A DNA stretch of 64,000 nucleotides from Elgaria multicarinata webbii. Lineage: Eukaryota; Chordata; Lepidosauria; Squamata; Anguidae. The stretch's first letter is position 1. The number at the start of each line of letters is the position of its first letter. The notes under the pieces were generated by a model. The model saw only the letters and a program-made list of their open reading frames with translations, searched no databases and was not told the origin of the DNA. Position numbers and translations under genes: made by a program. The stretch spans positions 21,988,740-22,052,739 of the forward strand of contig NC_086175.1 of assembly GCF_023053635.1 (NCBI RefSeq). The letters run 5' to 3'. Below, piece by piece: positions 37,388 to 46,640 of the stretch.

Positions 37388-37835
37388 CAGGGGTCCCCAA
37401 CCCCCGGGCCACGGACCCATTAGGAACCGGGCCGCACAGGAACCCCCGGTCCGTGGCCCGTTAGGAACCGGGCAGCACAGGTGAGCTGCTTTCACCCCCA
37501 CCCCCCCACCAGCATACCTGGGTGCGAGGCACCATCTCGCCTGCTCAGCGAAGCGAAGCCAGGACACTGGGGTGGGGTGGATTCAGAACAGCGCACCTGG
37601 CCGGAAGCCGCTCTGGGAGAGGAACTTCCAGGCACGCTTTTCCGAAGCCGCCCGCACGCCCCACTGTCCTGGCTTTGCTTCGGCTGGGCACCCAGCCGAA
37701 GCGAAGCCAGGACGCTGGAGTGGGGGGCGGGTGGGTGGGGGCTTCCCAAAACCATCCCCTCAACATCCCCCGGTCTGTGGAAAAATTGTCTTCCACAAAA
37801 CCGGTCCCTGGTGCCAAGAAGGTTGGGGACTGCTG
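37388..37835. mobile_element. Non-autonomous hAT DNA transposon with perfect 8-bp target duplications
   Basis: Terminal inverted repeats are CAGGGGTCCCCAACCCC and GGTTGGGGACTGCTG. The element is flanked on both sides by CCCTAGAA (37380-37387 and 37836-37843), an exact 8-bp target-site duplication of the hAT superfamily. The 448-bp GC-rich interior carries three related GCGAAGCCAGGAC motifs and no transposase. The end and subterminal sequences (GTCTTCCACAAAACCGGTCC) resemble hAT elements known from mammals. Confidence 0.9.
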
Positions 37836-37843
37836 CCCTAGAA

Positions 37844-38160
37844 GAAACCTGATGGGAGAACAGCATATTAATGCTGTAAGCCTCCACTTATGCTGAACCA
37901 GCCTATATGTGAAAATAAAACAGGATTTTAGAAAACACCAGTAGCATCTCGACCAGGAACCTCATTCCAAGCAGTGGTGTAGCAGAGCCAAAGGCTTGCA
38001 GGGATGCAGCGCCAGCACTTTTGTATCAGCAAGGGCACTGATTTCATCTGCCACCCTCTACCTAGAATTCCCTGTTCCCTCTGGGCTTAGCTGCACTCCT
38101 CACAGTAACTGGTGGGTGGCAGGGGCGGGGAGATAAATTTTCCCAGCATCACTATATTGT
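37844..38160. other. Intergenic stretch without a gene
   Basis: Nothing supported. Confidence 0.4.
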
Positions 38161-38166
38161 TCCTTG

Positions 38167-38387
38167 TTATAAAGCAAAGTGTTTTGGCTTGGTCTTGATT
38201 GGGCAATTCAGATCCATTAGTTTTACTAAAGACTTGTAAAGACGTTCCTGAACTTCCTTTTTTTTTGGCTCTGAGAAGCGCTGCATCATTTGGGTTTCAT
38301 AGAGCTTACGGCCAATCGAGTATCCTGGAACTTCCTCTCTCATGTTTTCAAACGTTTGTTTTGAAGAAGTTGAAAATGAAAGAAGAT
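38167..38387 (-). pseudogene. Unidentified coding-looking fragment (exon or retrocopy remnant)
   Basis: A minus-strand frame of about 73 codons ends in TAA and reads FENMREEVPGYSIGRKLYET, QMMQRFSEPKKKEVQERL and KSLVKLMDLNCPIKTKPKHF. Its amphipathic, Lys/Glu-rich composition looks like real protein, not random DNA. At its 5' side the minus strand has CTCTCCTTTGTCAG, a good 3' splice-site-like sequence. Just upstream, in another frame, lies KFPLHPFSGVTKWVAKLKKS, so an alternative reading is a retrocopy with one frameshift. I do not recognise the family. It lies about 0.9 kb before the ACOD1 promoter on the opposite strand. Confidence 0.4.
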
Positions 38388-38925
38388 CTGACAAAGGAGA
38401 GCTTCAGCACTTTTCTTCAGTTTTGCAACCCATTTAGTGACACCGCTAAATGGATGTAAAGGAAATTTCATGCTGGGGCGTTGAGCACACTTTCGCAAGT
38501 TTAAACATTCACAGGACTCATTTGTGCTTGAATTTGTACAGCAGCACCCTTTCTGATAAACCACCTGATGCTTATTTTCCAGCCAGATCGAAAAAGAAAA
38601 ATAGGAAGTGGGAGGCAGGAAGGAAAAGGAAACTTGTGATGGGAATGCAGAACCCGCCACCCACCGAGGCTGAATGGACAGATACCTGCCAGAGCATTGA
38701 ATCATATAGAAATGCATTGGGACAGCCTTTTCTGTGGTTCAAGTCCTTTGAACTCAGAGGAGTCTTTAATTATTTTATTGACTGGCTTTTCATTTCTATG
38801 AGCTGGCACTAATATCACAACACACTAATGTGCCCTCGGAGAGAGTGTGAGGGTTGCCCCTTTGCAGCAACGCCTTTGTCTTTGTTTGATCATCTGAAGC
38901 CATCGCTTTGCACATGGCACGAATC

Positions 38926-39088
38926 TGACTCATGCGTTGCTGCAATCTGGAGTGTCAACCGCCGCCGTGGTCCTTGCGAAATTAGTCAGGGGAATGTTGT
39001 TGATGTTGAAAAGGGGGAACTTCTGCGCAAAGGAAGCCGGGCCGGGCCAAGGTGCTCTGTGCCCAACTGCTGTTATCATATAAAAAGG
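38926..39088 (+). promoter_or_regulatory. ACOD1: ACOD1 promoter with TATA box and inflammatory-type motifs
   Basis: TATAAAAAGG at 39079-39088 lies about 100 bp before the start codon and predicts a transcription start near 39110. Upstream are an exact AP-1 site TGACTCA (38926-38932), a C/EBP-like TTGCGAAAT (38974-38982), a one-mismatch kappa-B-like GGGGAACTTC (39014-39023) and an adjacent C/EBP-like CTGCGCAAA (39023-39031). The sites are short and could occur by chance. The family fact that ACOD1 is strongly induced by NF-kB and C/EBP-beta in macrophages makes the cluster credible. Confidence 0.5.
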
Positions 39089-39184
39089 AGGCATCTGCCT
39101 TACCAAAGTCTGCTTTGGAAGGCTCATCAGACCCAACTTTACTCTGGAACGTGATCTGAGAGACAAATCACCGCTCATTCCATC

Positions 39185-39196
39185 ATGTGGGCAAAG
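39185..39196 (+). CDS. ACOD1: ACOD1 coding exon 1 (MWAK)
   Basis: ATG TGG GCA AAG is followed by the donor GTATTG. The exon is only 12 coding bases, matching the four-codon first exon of mammalian ACOD1 (MMLK). The context CCATCATGT and its place about 75 bp after the predicted start site support it. Confidence 0.75.
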
Positions 39197-39285
39197 GTAT
39201 TGCTTTGATTTATTTCTCCGAAGAGAGGGAGATAGAACATCAGTGGAGGTGTAGTGCAGTGATGCTGCACCAGCACAGAAATAAA

Positions 39286-39338
<53 letters not shown>

Positions 39339-40333
39339 TAGGTGCTTACGCCGCCCCATAGATGGCCGCATTAAACAACAACTGTATACCCCACAAAACT
39401 AAGCCTATTAAATATTTGGGAAATTATTTACCAATTAACTTCTAAATGTATTCTGTATTTCTGGATATCTGTTAAAAGAAATTGTAGAGAGACCTCAAAA
39501 GACACCCTATGCTGGACAACTCTTTCCTCTCTCTTATACTACGCTGGACAACCCTTTCCCCTCTGAAAGTGGAAAACATTGATCACTTGGAGAGATTGGT
39601 TGCTTGCTTGTTTTTTGCCAGAATGTTACTGGAAATTTTGCAAACGTGATCCACGGTTTGAATGCAAGCCACTTGACTGACGTGGCTGTTCGGAGGAGCA
39701 AGCGAATGATTCTCGATACCTTAGGCGTTGGGCTGCTGGGCACCAGGACGGATGTCTTTCAAAAAATGATCCAATACAGTAAGGTGCGTTGATCAAAATA
39801 TACATTATTTCGAAAGGCAAGTAAAAAACCCTTCAGTGGTGGCTGAGGATCTCCGATGCCTTAGGAGCCTGATGGATTTCACTTGGCTATTACTGTTAAA
39901 TGCAAATGCACAATCCTAGATTGGTGTTTTTTTAAATCAAAAATCAAAAAACAAAAACAAACACATACCTTATTTCTTCGATTCTAAGACACACTTTTCC
40001 CCCCATATAAACATCTCTAAAAACGGGGTGCATCTTAGAATCGCGGGTGCTTTTATTATTTCTTAGAATCAAAGCTTTTTTTTTTCTGTTGGTGGTACTG
40101 AAATTAGTGTGCGTCTTACAATCGATGGCGTCTTAGAATCGAAGAAATACAGTAGCTGTGCACAAGATCCATCCATTTTCTGTTCTAATGAAAGCTTCAT
40201 TCTGCAACCTGCATCAGTGATACAAACGAATACAATGGTCATAATGTAATGTCTCTTACGTTGTTTATTTAATCCATCTATGCACTGCTTACCATATCTA
40301 AACAAAACATCACTGAGTGCTTTACAAAATCAG

Positions 40334-40371
<38 letters not shown>

Positions 40372-43300
40372 AAAAACACATTATAATAAATACAAACACT
40401 CATTGGTTAAAATGTTTTAAAGCTTTAAAACCAAAACTAAAGACGCAATGAGTACTAAATATAATTCTTGGCATCATTGACTCAATTTTTGCTATTTGCA
40501 GCGAGGGAGGTATCAGTGGCACTGATGCTCCTTGGAAATGTTACTCTGTGCATACTGGAACTTTGTAGATTTCACCAGAACTTGCTTGTGCACTTAATGG
40601 TGTAGAAGCTGCCAGGCTCAATCTCTGGCAGTATCTCCATAGAATCATAGAATCATAGAATAGCAGAGTTGGAAGGGGCCTACAAGGCCATCGGGTCCAA
40701 CCCCCATGTAAAAGAACCAGGCAGCAGGTTATGGGGGGAAAGCCCCTCTCCGACTGAGACCCTGGGGAGGGGAGCCACTGGCAGGCAAGGGTAGGCTGTG
40801 CTGCGCTAGATGGACCAGTAGTCAAGGCGGCATAAGGCAGCTTCTTCCAAAGTGAAAAACAGAACTCACCACACATTCTTCAGCCACAGTAGGGAGTCAA
40901 CATCCTCCTGGCTTGGCAGCTGAAAGGGCTGACAGGCAAGCCAGCAAGCTGGAGCTCAAGCTGTTGGTCTTGCCACTCTCACTGTGGTAGACCGGTCATC
41001 TTCCTTTGGGGGGAGAAAAAGGGGCCCAGTGCCACATGCACAATCGTTTGTCACCAGGATTCGGTTTGGGGTTGTTGTTGTTGTTGTTTTTGCTTATTCA
41101 TGTTTACTTGGGAGTGACTCCCTCTGGGTTCACTGGGGTACATACTCCAGTATGTGCACACAGGGGGCTTGTCTACACAAAGGGTTTGCTCTGGGGTGGC
41201 TTCGCGCTAGCGGCACGTCATTTACGTGACGCAGCCGCCATTGCGAAGCCATCCGGGGGCAAACCCTGGAAACTCTGCTCTGAAAAAGTTGGGCACTTAT
41301 CCCGACATTTTTGGCAGCGGAGCCCATGGCGCCCCCTGATTGGTCACCATGGGCAACTCTGCGCCTATGGAGCTTCGGCTGTTGGGCGGTATAAAAATGT
41401 AATAAATAAATAAATAAAATATTTTGCATATTGGAGGCTGCATATTGTTCTTTGCCTGGGAAGGGAGGGAGGCCTTGGCACTGGAGGAATGCGTTACCTT
41501 TGCCAAAATTATCATTATTTCAGTGATATAAAACTGTGCCTGTCTTGCAGATCAATGAACCCAGCCAAGCCTAAAGAGAAATTGCTTGTTTGTCTTATCC
41601 CTGAAACCAATACTAAACTGTATTGATACTATTCCAGATCTACAGCTCAGAGGCATCCAGTTCTGTTTGGGGCCAGCCAGATCTCAGGCTGCCTCCCCTT
41701 TATGCAGCTTTCGTGAATGGCGTGGCGGTAAGGAACTCTATGAAACACTATACCCACCTACCGAGTTGGAATGCTTTGTAAGCTCTTTAAGAGAGCAATC
41801 CTATGCATGTTGAGAGAGAGATGCCCCATTCAGAAGACACCTTAAACCATGAATTTAACCATGGTGGTTAAGCCAGAAAGCCGAGCTGTGTTCAGAAGAC
41901 ACCTTAAACCATGGCTTTAACCACGGTGGTTAAAGACAGAAAAACTTATTCACTGTAATTAAAGCTGTGGTTTAAGGTGTCTTCTGAACAGGGCCAGAGA
42001 GAGAGAGAGAGAGACAGGGAGAGTCCTACAACTCCCAGCATACCGGAATGCTGGGAGTTGTTGGACATTTTTCTGTCTAAACTTGCATAAGGTTGTGCCA
42101 TCAGGCATTTAGTATGAAATGTGCCATGCTTCACACATCACTTCTCATTGCGGTCTGTGGATCTCCCACGTCTAGTCCGGCCACCAGACTACGCAGGAGC
42201 TGTCCAGGTTTCCTCTTTAATATGATTGGCCTTGACAGAGTGATAGATCGATTATATTTTGGGAAGCATGCCCCCTTATGCTTCCACCCCCCCATCCTGC
42301 CATCTCTAGAACATATTTAGCTCTCACTTTGGGGCTTACATTAAATACATTGGTGTAGTTAACTAGAAACCCCGGCAACTGACCTTCCCAAGCAATTCAG
42401 ATCTTCTGTCAATTGTTTTGCAATTAACAACATCACCAGTATATGTGGCACTTTACAGAGCAGCAGAAATAAAATACAGAGGTCTGTGTCCCAAAGAGTT
42501 TACAATCTGAATCTCAGCAGTGGAAGGGGAAAAAAGAGGTAGAAAATTGAGGGACTAGAGATAATTGCTCAAGGTAAAAATGGCATTGAATCTTTGATTT
42601 AAAACCAGGACTTTCCCCTCCCCTAAAAAAAAAAGGCTCACTCCATGGACTTTGATGATACGTGGCACCCAGCCACACACCCTTCTGGAGCCGTGCTGCC
42701 TGCTCTCCTGGCCATCTCGGAAGCTGCACCTGAGAAGCAAAGGATTTCCGGACGGGACCTGCTTTTGGCTTTCAACATAGGCCTTGAAGTACAAGGCAGG
42801 CTGATGCACTTTTCCAGGGAGGCCAGCGAGGTTCCTAAAAGGTACGTTAAGATAATATATGAAGATATGTTTCTTTTAAAATAAATATTCATAAAGATCA
42901 AGTGTGGCCTGAGTATTGGGCATTGATCTGAGGGATGTGTTTGCAAATCGCACTTCACTTGACAAGTCACTAAGCTCCCACCTTTATAACCACACCAGTG
43001 AGACTGAGAAGGCTAAACTATATCAGCCTTCCCCAAACTCGTGCCCCTTCAGATGTGTCAGACTTCAAATCCCAGCATCCCCAAGCCAGTCGAACACCTC
43101 GGGAGAGCATCAGGATAGGGCAGGCTGAGCTATATGAATAATAATAGCAAGCATAATCCTGCCAAAGTGAAGCACTTTTAAATTCCCTCAGTTCCGAGTG
43201 GAAGAGAGTTGGGTGAATGCTCAGCAAGAGAGTTATAGATAGGAGCAGGCCATACTATCTTTATGCAACATAGGTCACCAGCACCAATGAAATACAAGAA

Positions 43301-43540
43301 GGGGAATGTTGACTCAACAGTTTCTCTACTAGGGTGGTGGAAAACCTGTGGTCCACCAGATCTAGTTGGACTCCAATTCCAATGAGCCCTAGCCATTGTG
43401 GGCAGTGGGATGATGGGAGTTGTAGCACAACATTGGGAGGTCCACAGGTTCCCCACACCTACTCTAGTATCTTCAGTATAGTCAATTCTGTGTCCTGTTT
43501 TAAACCAGCAATTGACAAGCTAACTATTGCATGGAAATCA

Positions 43541-43635
<95 letters not shown>

Positions 43636-46206
43636 TTGGATTCAAGGCACCTCACATCGTCGTCGTCCTCTCCATATTATGCTCACAACAACCCTGTGAT
43701 GCAGGGTGACTGGCCCAAAGTCACCCAATGAGATTCATGGCCGAGCAGGGACTAGAACCTAGATCTCCCGAGTCCCAGTCCAAGATTCTAACCATTGCTC
43801 CACACTGAATCTCCAGTTCAGTGGGACTTATACCTCTGAGCAAATCAACACACATAGGCAGACTGCATAGCTTTGGGTCAGCCTTCCCCAAGCTGGCATT
43901 CTCCTGATATTTTGAACCTCAACACCTGTCAGGCCCAGCCAGTATAGCCAATGGTCAAGAATGCTGGGAGTTGTAGTCCCAAACATCTGGACTACAGATG
44001 TTAGGCACCAGATTGAGGAAGGCAGATGTTAGGCACCAGATTGGCACCAGAGGGCACCAGATTGAGGAAGGCTGGTTTAGGATGATTGCTCTACAAATTG
44101 AACTCATTGAAGCTAGCAGCACTTGAGCCAGTTTGCTGGTATGGATATAATATTGGCAAGTATTGGGTTCAAATGATTACTCAGACATGAAGTTCACTGG
44201 CTGACCTTGGGCCAGTACCTACCTATTAGCCTAACCTACCTAGCAGGGTAGTTGTGAGGAGAAAATGCAAGGGGAGGCAAAATTACAAATCCCACTCCAT
44301 ATCCTTGGAGGAAGGTTGGGATAAATGTGTAAGAAATACATACAAATGGGTCAGCCAGAAAAATATCACAGTGATATCTGCTTCTTGACTCCTATGCATG
44401 GTATGGAGAATGTGGATAGGGAGACATTTTTCTCCCTCTCTCAAAATACTAGAACCCGGGGTCATCCCATGAAGCTGAGTGGTGGGAGATCCAGGACAAA
44501 TAAGAGGAAGTACTTCTTCACAGAGTGCATAGTTAAATTATGGCACTCACGACCACAAGATGTAGTGATGGCCACCAATCTGGATGGCTTTAAAAGGGGG
44601 TTGGATAAATTCCTGGCGGCAAAGGCTATCGATGGCTACTAGTCCTGACGGTTGTGTGCTATCTCCAGTATTCGAGGCAGTAAGCCTGTGTGCACCAGTT
44701 GCTGGGGAACATGGGTGGGAGGGTGCTGTTGCACCATGTCCTGCTTGTTCATCCCTGGCCGATGGCTGGTTGGCCACTGTGTGAACAGAGTGCTGGACTA
44801 GATGGACCCTTGGCCTGATCCAGCATCAGGGCACTTCTTATGTCCTTATGTGGAGTGGGCCTGTTTGGTGTTCCGTTCAGCCAGCCAGCCAGCCATGTCC
44901 TCTTCTAGGCTACTCCATTCTATTACCTCTCCCACCTTGTTTTCTGCTCCCAACCACAACAGTGGCCACTAAGCACACTTGATCCTCAGGGGCCATTGGT
45001 GTGGGGGGAGGGTAGGATTTTTCTCTAAAGATGCTTTTGCACTACTGCAAACTCTGGAGTCCCCACCCCCCACCCCGGTGCTGATACCTCTCTTGTACAT
45101 TGATGGATGGTATTATTTTGGCTGTATAAGCATCAACACTCATAACCAAACATCAGAAATGGAAGGAATATGTGCTGAGTTATAGGCAAAGCCGGATTCC
45201 CACTGATTTCAGTAGTGTCATCTGCTAACGTCTTCATGCTTTTCTCAGGTTTCACCCGCCATCCATACTTGGTACCATGGGAAGTGCTGCAGCTGCCGCC
45301 AAACTCTTGGGTCTCGATCAGTTTAAATGTAAGGAAGCATTGGCAATTGCTGCCTCTTACGCCGGTGCACCGTTGGCCAATGCCGCCACCCAAACGAAAC
45401 CTCTTCATACGGGCAACGCAAGCCGGCATGGCATGGAGGCCGCCATGTTAGCATCCTTGGGCCTTCAAGCAAACAAGTTGATCCTGGATCTGGAATCCGG
45501 CTTTGGGGCCTTTTACGCCGACTACTTGCCCCAGACTCTACCAAGCTTGCAATCCTACTCTTGGCTGTTGGATCAACAAGACGTAGCTATCAAGAGCTTT
45601 CCGGCACACCTGGGGACACACTGGATGGCAGAAGCGGCCCTGGCAGTAAGGAGGCACCTGGCAAAGAACGGGGAGTCCCTCCCCAGTGGCAAGATCCAGA
45701 AAATCGTGCTTCAAGTCCCCGACATCGAATACGTGAACAGGCCATTCCCTGCCACAGAACATGAAGCGAGGCATTCTTTCCAGTTCGTTGCATGTTCTGC
45801 CCTGCTGGATGGTCACATCTCTGTTGAGTCCTTCAAACAGCACAACGTCTCCAGGCCAGAGCTGAACGAGTTGCTCCGAAAGACGCACTTGGAACATTCT
45901 CCTGACAACCCGCCCAGCTTCAAAAGCCTTTACTGCGAGGCCAACCTCACCCTCCAGGACGGATACACCTTGTCAGAGCGTTGCGACACGTTCTACGGGC
46001 ACTGGAGGAAGCCACTGAGCAGGGGGGACCTGGTGAAAAAATTCCACGCCAACGCCACCACGGCTGTCACTGCAGAAGCCGCCGAAAGCATCGTGGAAGC
46101 TGTTGACAATTTAGAAAACCTAGAGGACTGCTGCATGTTGACGTCACTCCTTCAAGGAGCAGAGTCGGCAACGGAGCAGTTAAAAAGCCAAAGTGGGCTG
46201 TTTTGA
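39185..46206 (+). CDS. ACOD1: ACOD1 (IRG1), cis-aconitate decarboxylase, five exons
   Basis: Exons at 39185-39196, 39622-39783, 41638-41727, 42636-42841 and 45249-46206 give 475 residues (human 481). The enzyme decarboxylates cis-aconitate to itaconate in mitochondria of activated macrophages, limiting succinate oxidation and bacterial growth; it belongs to the MmgE/PrpD family. Residue numbering coincides with human: Asp93 and His103 (SMDFDDTWHPATHPSG), His159 (RFHPPS), Lys207 (TQTKPLH), Lys272 and His277 (IKSFPAHLGTHW) and Tyr318 (DIEYVNRPFP) are all present, so it should be active. All four introns have GT-AG ends. The four-residue first coding exon MWAK parallels human MMLK. It converges on the ES1-like gene downstream. 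A possible poly(A) signal AATAAA is at 47088-47093. Confidence 0.96.
39284..39338. repeat. (ATT)n microsatellite in ACOD1 intron 1
   Basis: About 17 ATT units. Confidence 0.95.
39622..39783 (+). CDS. ACOD1: ACOD1 exon 2
   Basis: Acceptor TTTTTTGCCAG, donor GTGCGTT. Encodes residues 5-58 (NVTGNFANVIHGL to QKMIQYSK), phase 0 on both sides. Matches human SKRMILDTLG motif exactly. Confidence 0.95.
39969..40151. repeat. MITE with 20-bp perfect inverted ends in ACOD1 intron 2
   Basis: TATTTCTTCGATTCTAAGAC at 39971-39990 is the exact inverted complement of the sequence at 40130-40149. Inside are further 'CTTAGAATC' copies. Length is about 183 bp, with no coding capacity. Confidence 0.8.
40334..40370. 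repeat. (ATT)n microsatellite in ACOD1 intron 2
   Basis: About 12 ATT units followed by an A-run. Confidence 0.95.
40637..40722 (-). mobile_element. CR1 LINE 3' terminal fragment
   Basis: ATAGAATCATAGAATCATAG followed by AGTTGGAAGGGGCCTACAAG and 'GGGTCCAACCCCC' is the reverse complement of the CR1 3' end, with its short terminal repeat. Confidence 0.88.
41095..41160. repeat. Dispersed 'TTACTTGGGAGTGACTCCC' repeat
   Basis: A copy of the family listed at 7478-7565, in ACOD1 intron 2. Confidence 0.5.
41199..41250. repeat. GC-rich palindrome in ACOD1 intron 2
   Basis: GGCTTCGCGCTAGCGGCACG is mirrored by TGACGCAGCCGCCATTGCGAAGCC-type sequence around a TTTACG centre; it includes several CpGs in an otherwise AT-rich intron. 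It is probably the core of a MITE that starts near 41160 (CTTGTCTACACAAAGG). Confidence 0.6.
41370..41420 (+). mobile_element. L2/L3-like LINE 3' tail
   Basis: GAGCTTCGGCTGTTGGGCGG then TATAAAAATGTAATAAATAA, the common 3' end. Confidence 0.8.
41638..41727 (+). CDS. ACOD1: ACOD1 exon 3
   Basis: Acceptor ACTATTCCAG, donor GTAAGG. Encodes residues 59-88 (IYSSEASSSVWGQPDLRLPP to FVNGVA), matching human IYSSNISSTVWGQPDIRLPP. Confidence 0.96.
41825..41995. repeat. Foldback MITE 'TTCAGAAGACACCTTAAACC'
   Basis: The 20-bp motif occurs in direct orientation at about 41829 and 41893 and inverted at about 41968-41988 (GGTTTAAGGTGTCTTCTGAA), with internal ACCATGGTGGTTAA hairpins. A GA run at 41993-42015 follows. 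Located in ACOD1 intron 3. Confidence 0.75.
42636..42841 (+). CDS. ACOD1: ACOD1 exon 4 (substrate-binding His/Asp)
   Basis: The acceptor is an A-run ending AAAAAAAAG after CTTTCCCCTCCCCT; donor GTACGTT. Encodes residues 89-156 plus two bases of Arg157. Contains the active-site signature SMDFDDTWHPATHPSGAV with Asp93 and His103. Confidence 0.96.
43331..43460. repeat. Palindromic 'ACTCCCAT-type' MITE copy
   Basis: Left CCAGATCTAGTTGGACTCCA, right GGGAGTTGTAGCACAACATT. A partial copy lies nearby at about 43020-43112. ACOD1 intron 4. Confidence 0.75.
43543..43634. repeat. Compound (CTT)n(ATT)n microsatellite
   Basis: About 17 CTT units switch directly to about 14 ATT units, the same polarity as at 21091-21184. 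It abuts the 3' end of a minus-strand SINE. Confidence 0.95.
43636..43812 (-). repeat. MIR-like tRNA-derived SINE (CORE-SINE)
   Basis: On the minus strand the head GAGCAATGGTTAGAATCTTG (box A) is followed by GATCTAGGTTCTAGTCCCTG (box B) and the core GGTGACTTTGGGCCAGTCAC and CACAGGGTTGTTGTGAGCAT. These match the MIR/CORE-SINE layout. Confidence 0.75.
43880..44010. repeat. Palindromic 'ACTCCCAT-type' MITE copy with ZNF143-like core
   Basis: The right half AATGCTGGGAGTTGTAGT, read in reverse, is ACTACAACTCCCAGCATT, which matches the ZNF143/STAF binding consensus (ACTACAAYTCCCAGMATGC) over its readable length. Two short direct duplications of 'AGATGTTAGGCACCAGATTG' follow at 43995-44060. Confidence 0.7.
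44130..44340 (+). repeat. MIR-like tRNA-derived SINE (CORE-SINE)
   Basis: Box-B-like TTGGGTTCAAATGATTACTC, then core CTGACCTTGGGCCAGTACCT and AGCAGGGTAGTTGTGAGGAG, in the order seen in the minus-strand copy at 43636-43812. Plus orientation, ACOD1 intron 4. Confidence 0.7.
44440..44862 (+). mobile_element. CR1-like LINE 3' end
   Basis: The plus frame reads GHPMKLSGGRSRTNKRKYFF, TECIVKLWHSRPQDVVMAT and LDGFKRGLDKFLAAKAIDGY, the terminal part of a CR1-type ORF2. Its 3' UTR ends GGACTAGATGGACCCTTGGC and TTCTTATGTCCTTATG. Located in ACOD1 intron 4. Confidence 0.85.
45249..46206 (+). CDS. ACOD1: ACOD1 exon 5 (last, two thirds of the protein)
   Basis: Acceptor TTTTCTCAG; the first G completes Arg157, then FHPPSILGTMGS with His159. 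Carries Lys207, Lys272, His277 and Tyr318 and the C-terminal helical lid (HWRKPLSRGDLVKKFHANA). Stop TGA at 46204-46206. No internal breaks. Confidence 0.97.
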
Positions 46207-46339
46207 GAGACTTTTGAAGGCTTGCCTTGCCCAATAACAGCTCAATGTTCTCCAAGAGCCAGATCTAAGAAGACTATTAGCGTGGACTAGCTGCAGTTGT
46301 GCAAATTGAATCGGTGTCTATTTGACACACGTTGAAGTA

Positions 46340-46640
46340 GAGGAGCCATGTGTCCTGCTTTACAGAGGACAGTCCTCTATTTGAAGGCATCCTCAGTTTG
46401 AAAGGCTGCAAGGCCAAAGTCCGGTTGAAAGATGAAGACCAATGAGAAGGGAAAGCTTTGAACTTGCCCATCAGGTCACTTGGTCACATTTTTCACCACT
46501 ATGGTGAGATGTATTGTATTTCTATACAAATTAAAACAACTGGTTCTAAATTTACATCGATACACATAAATCAGCATATCCAAATATTATGGAAGTCCAT
46601 GTCATCTTTTTTGGCAATGTATATGCAGCCACCCTTTGTA
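46340..46640 (+). repeat. Dispersed repeat, copy 2 of a pair
   Basis: Same order of blocks as 36351-36605 (see there). The two copies are in the same orientation about 10 kb apart. This copy probably lies in the ACOD1 3' UTR. Confidence 0.7.

Noticed and set aside
37481-37896. Five overlapping open frames of 89-131 codons
   Set aside because: They are different frames of the GC-rich interior of the 448-bp hAT element; none resembles a transposase.
43334-43731. Frames with poly-Ser, poly-Tyr, poly-Leu and poly-Ile
   Set aside because: All are readings of the CTT/ATT microsatellite.
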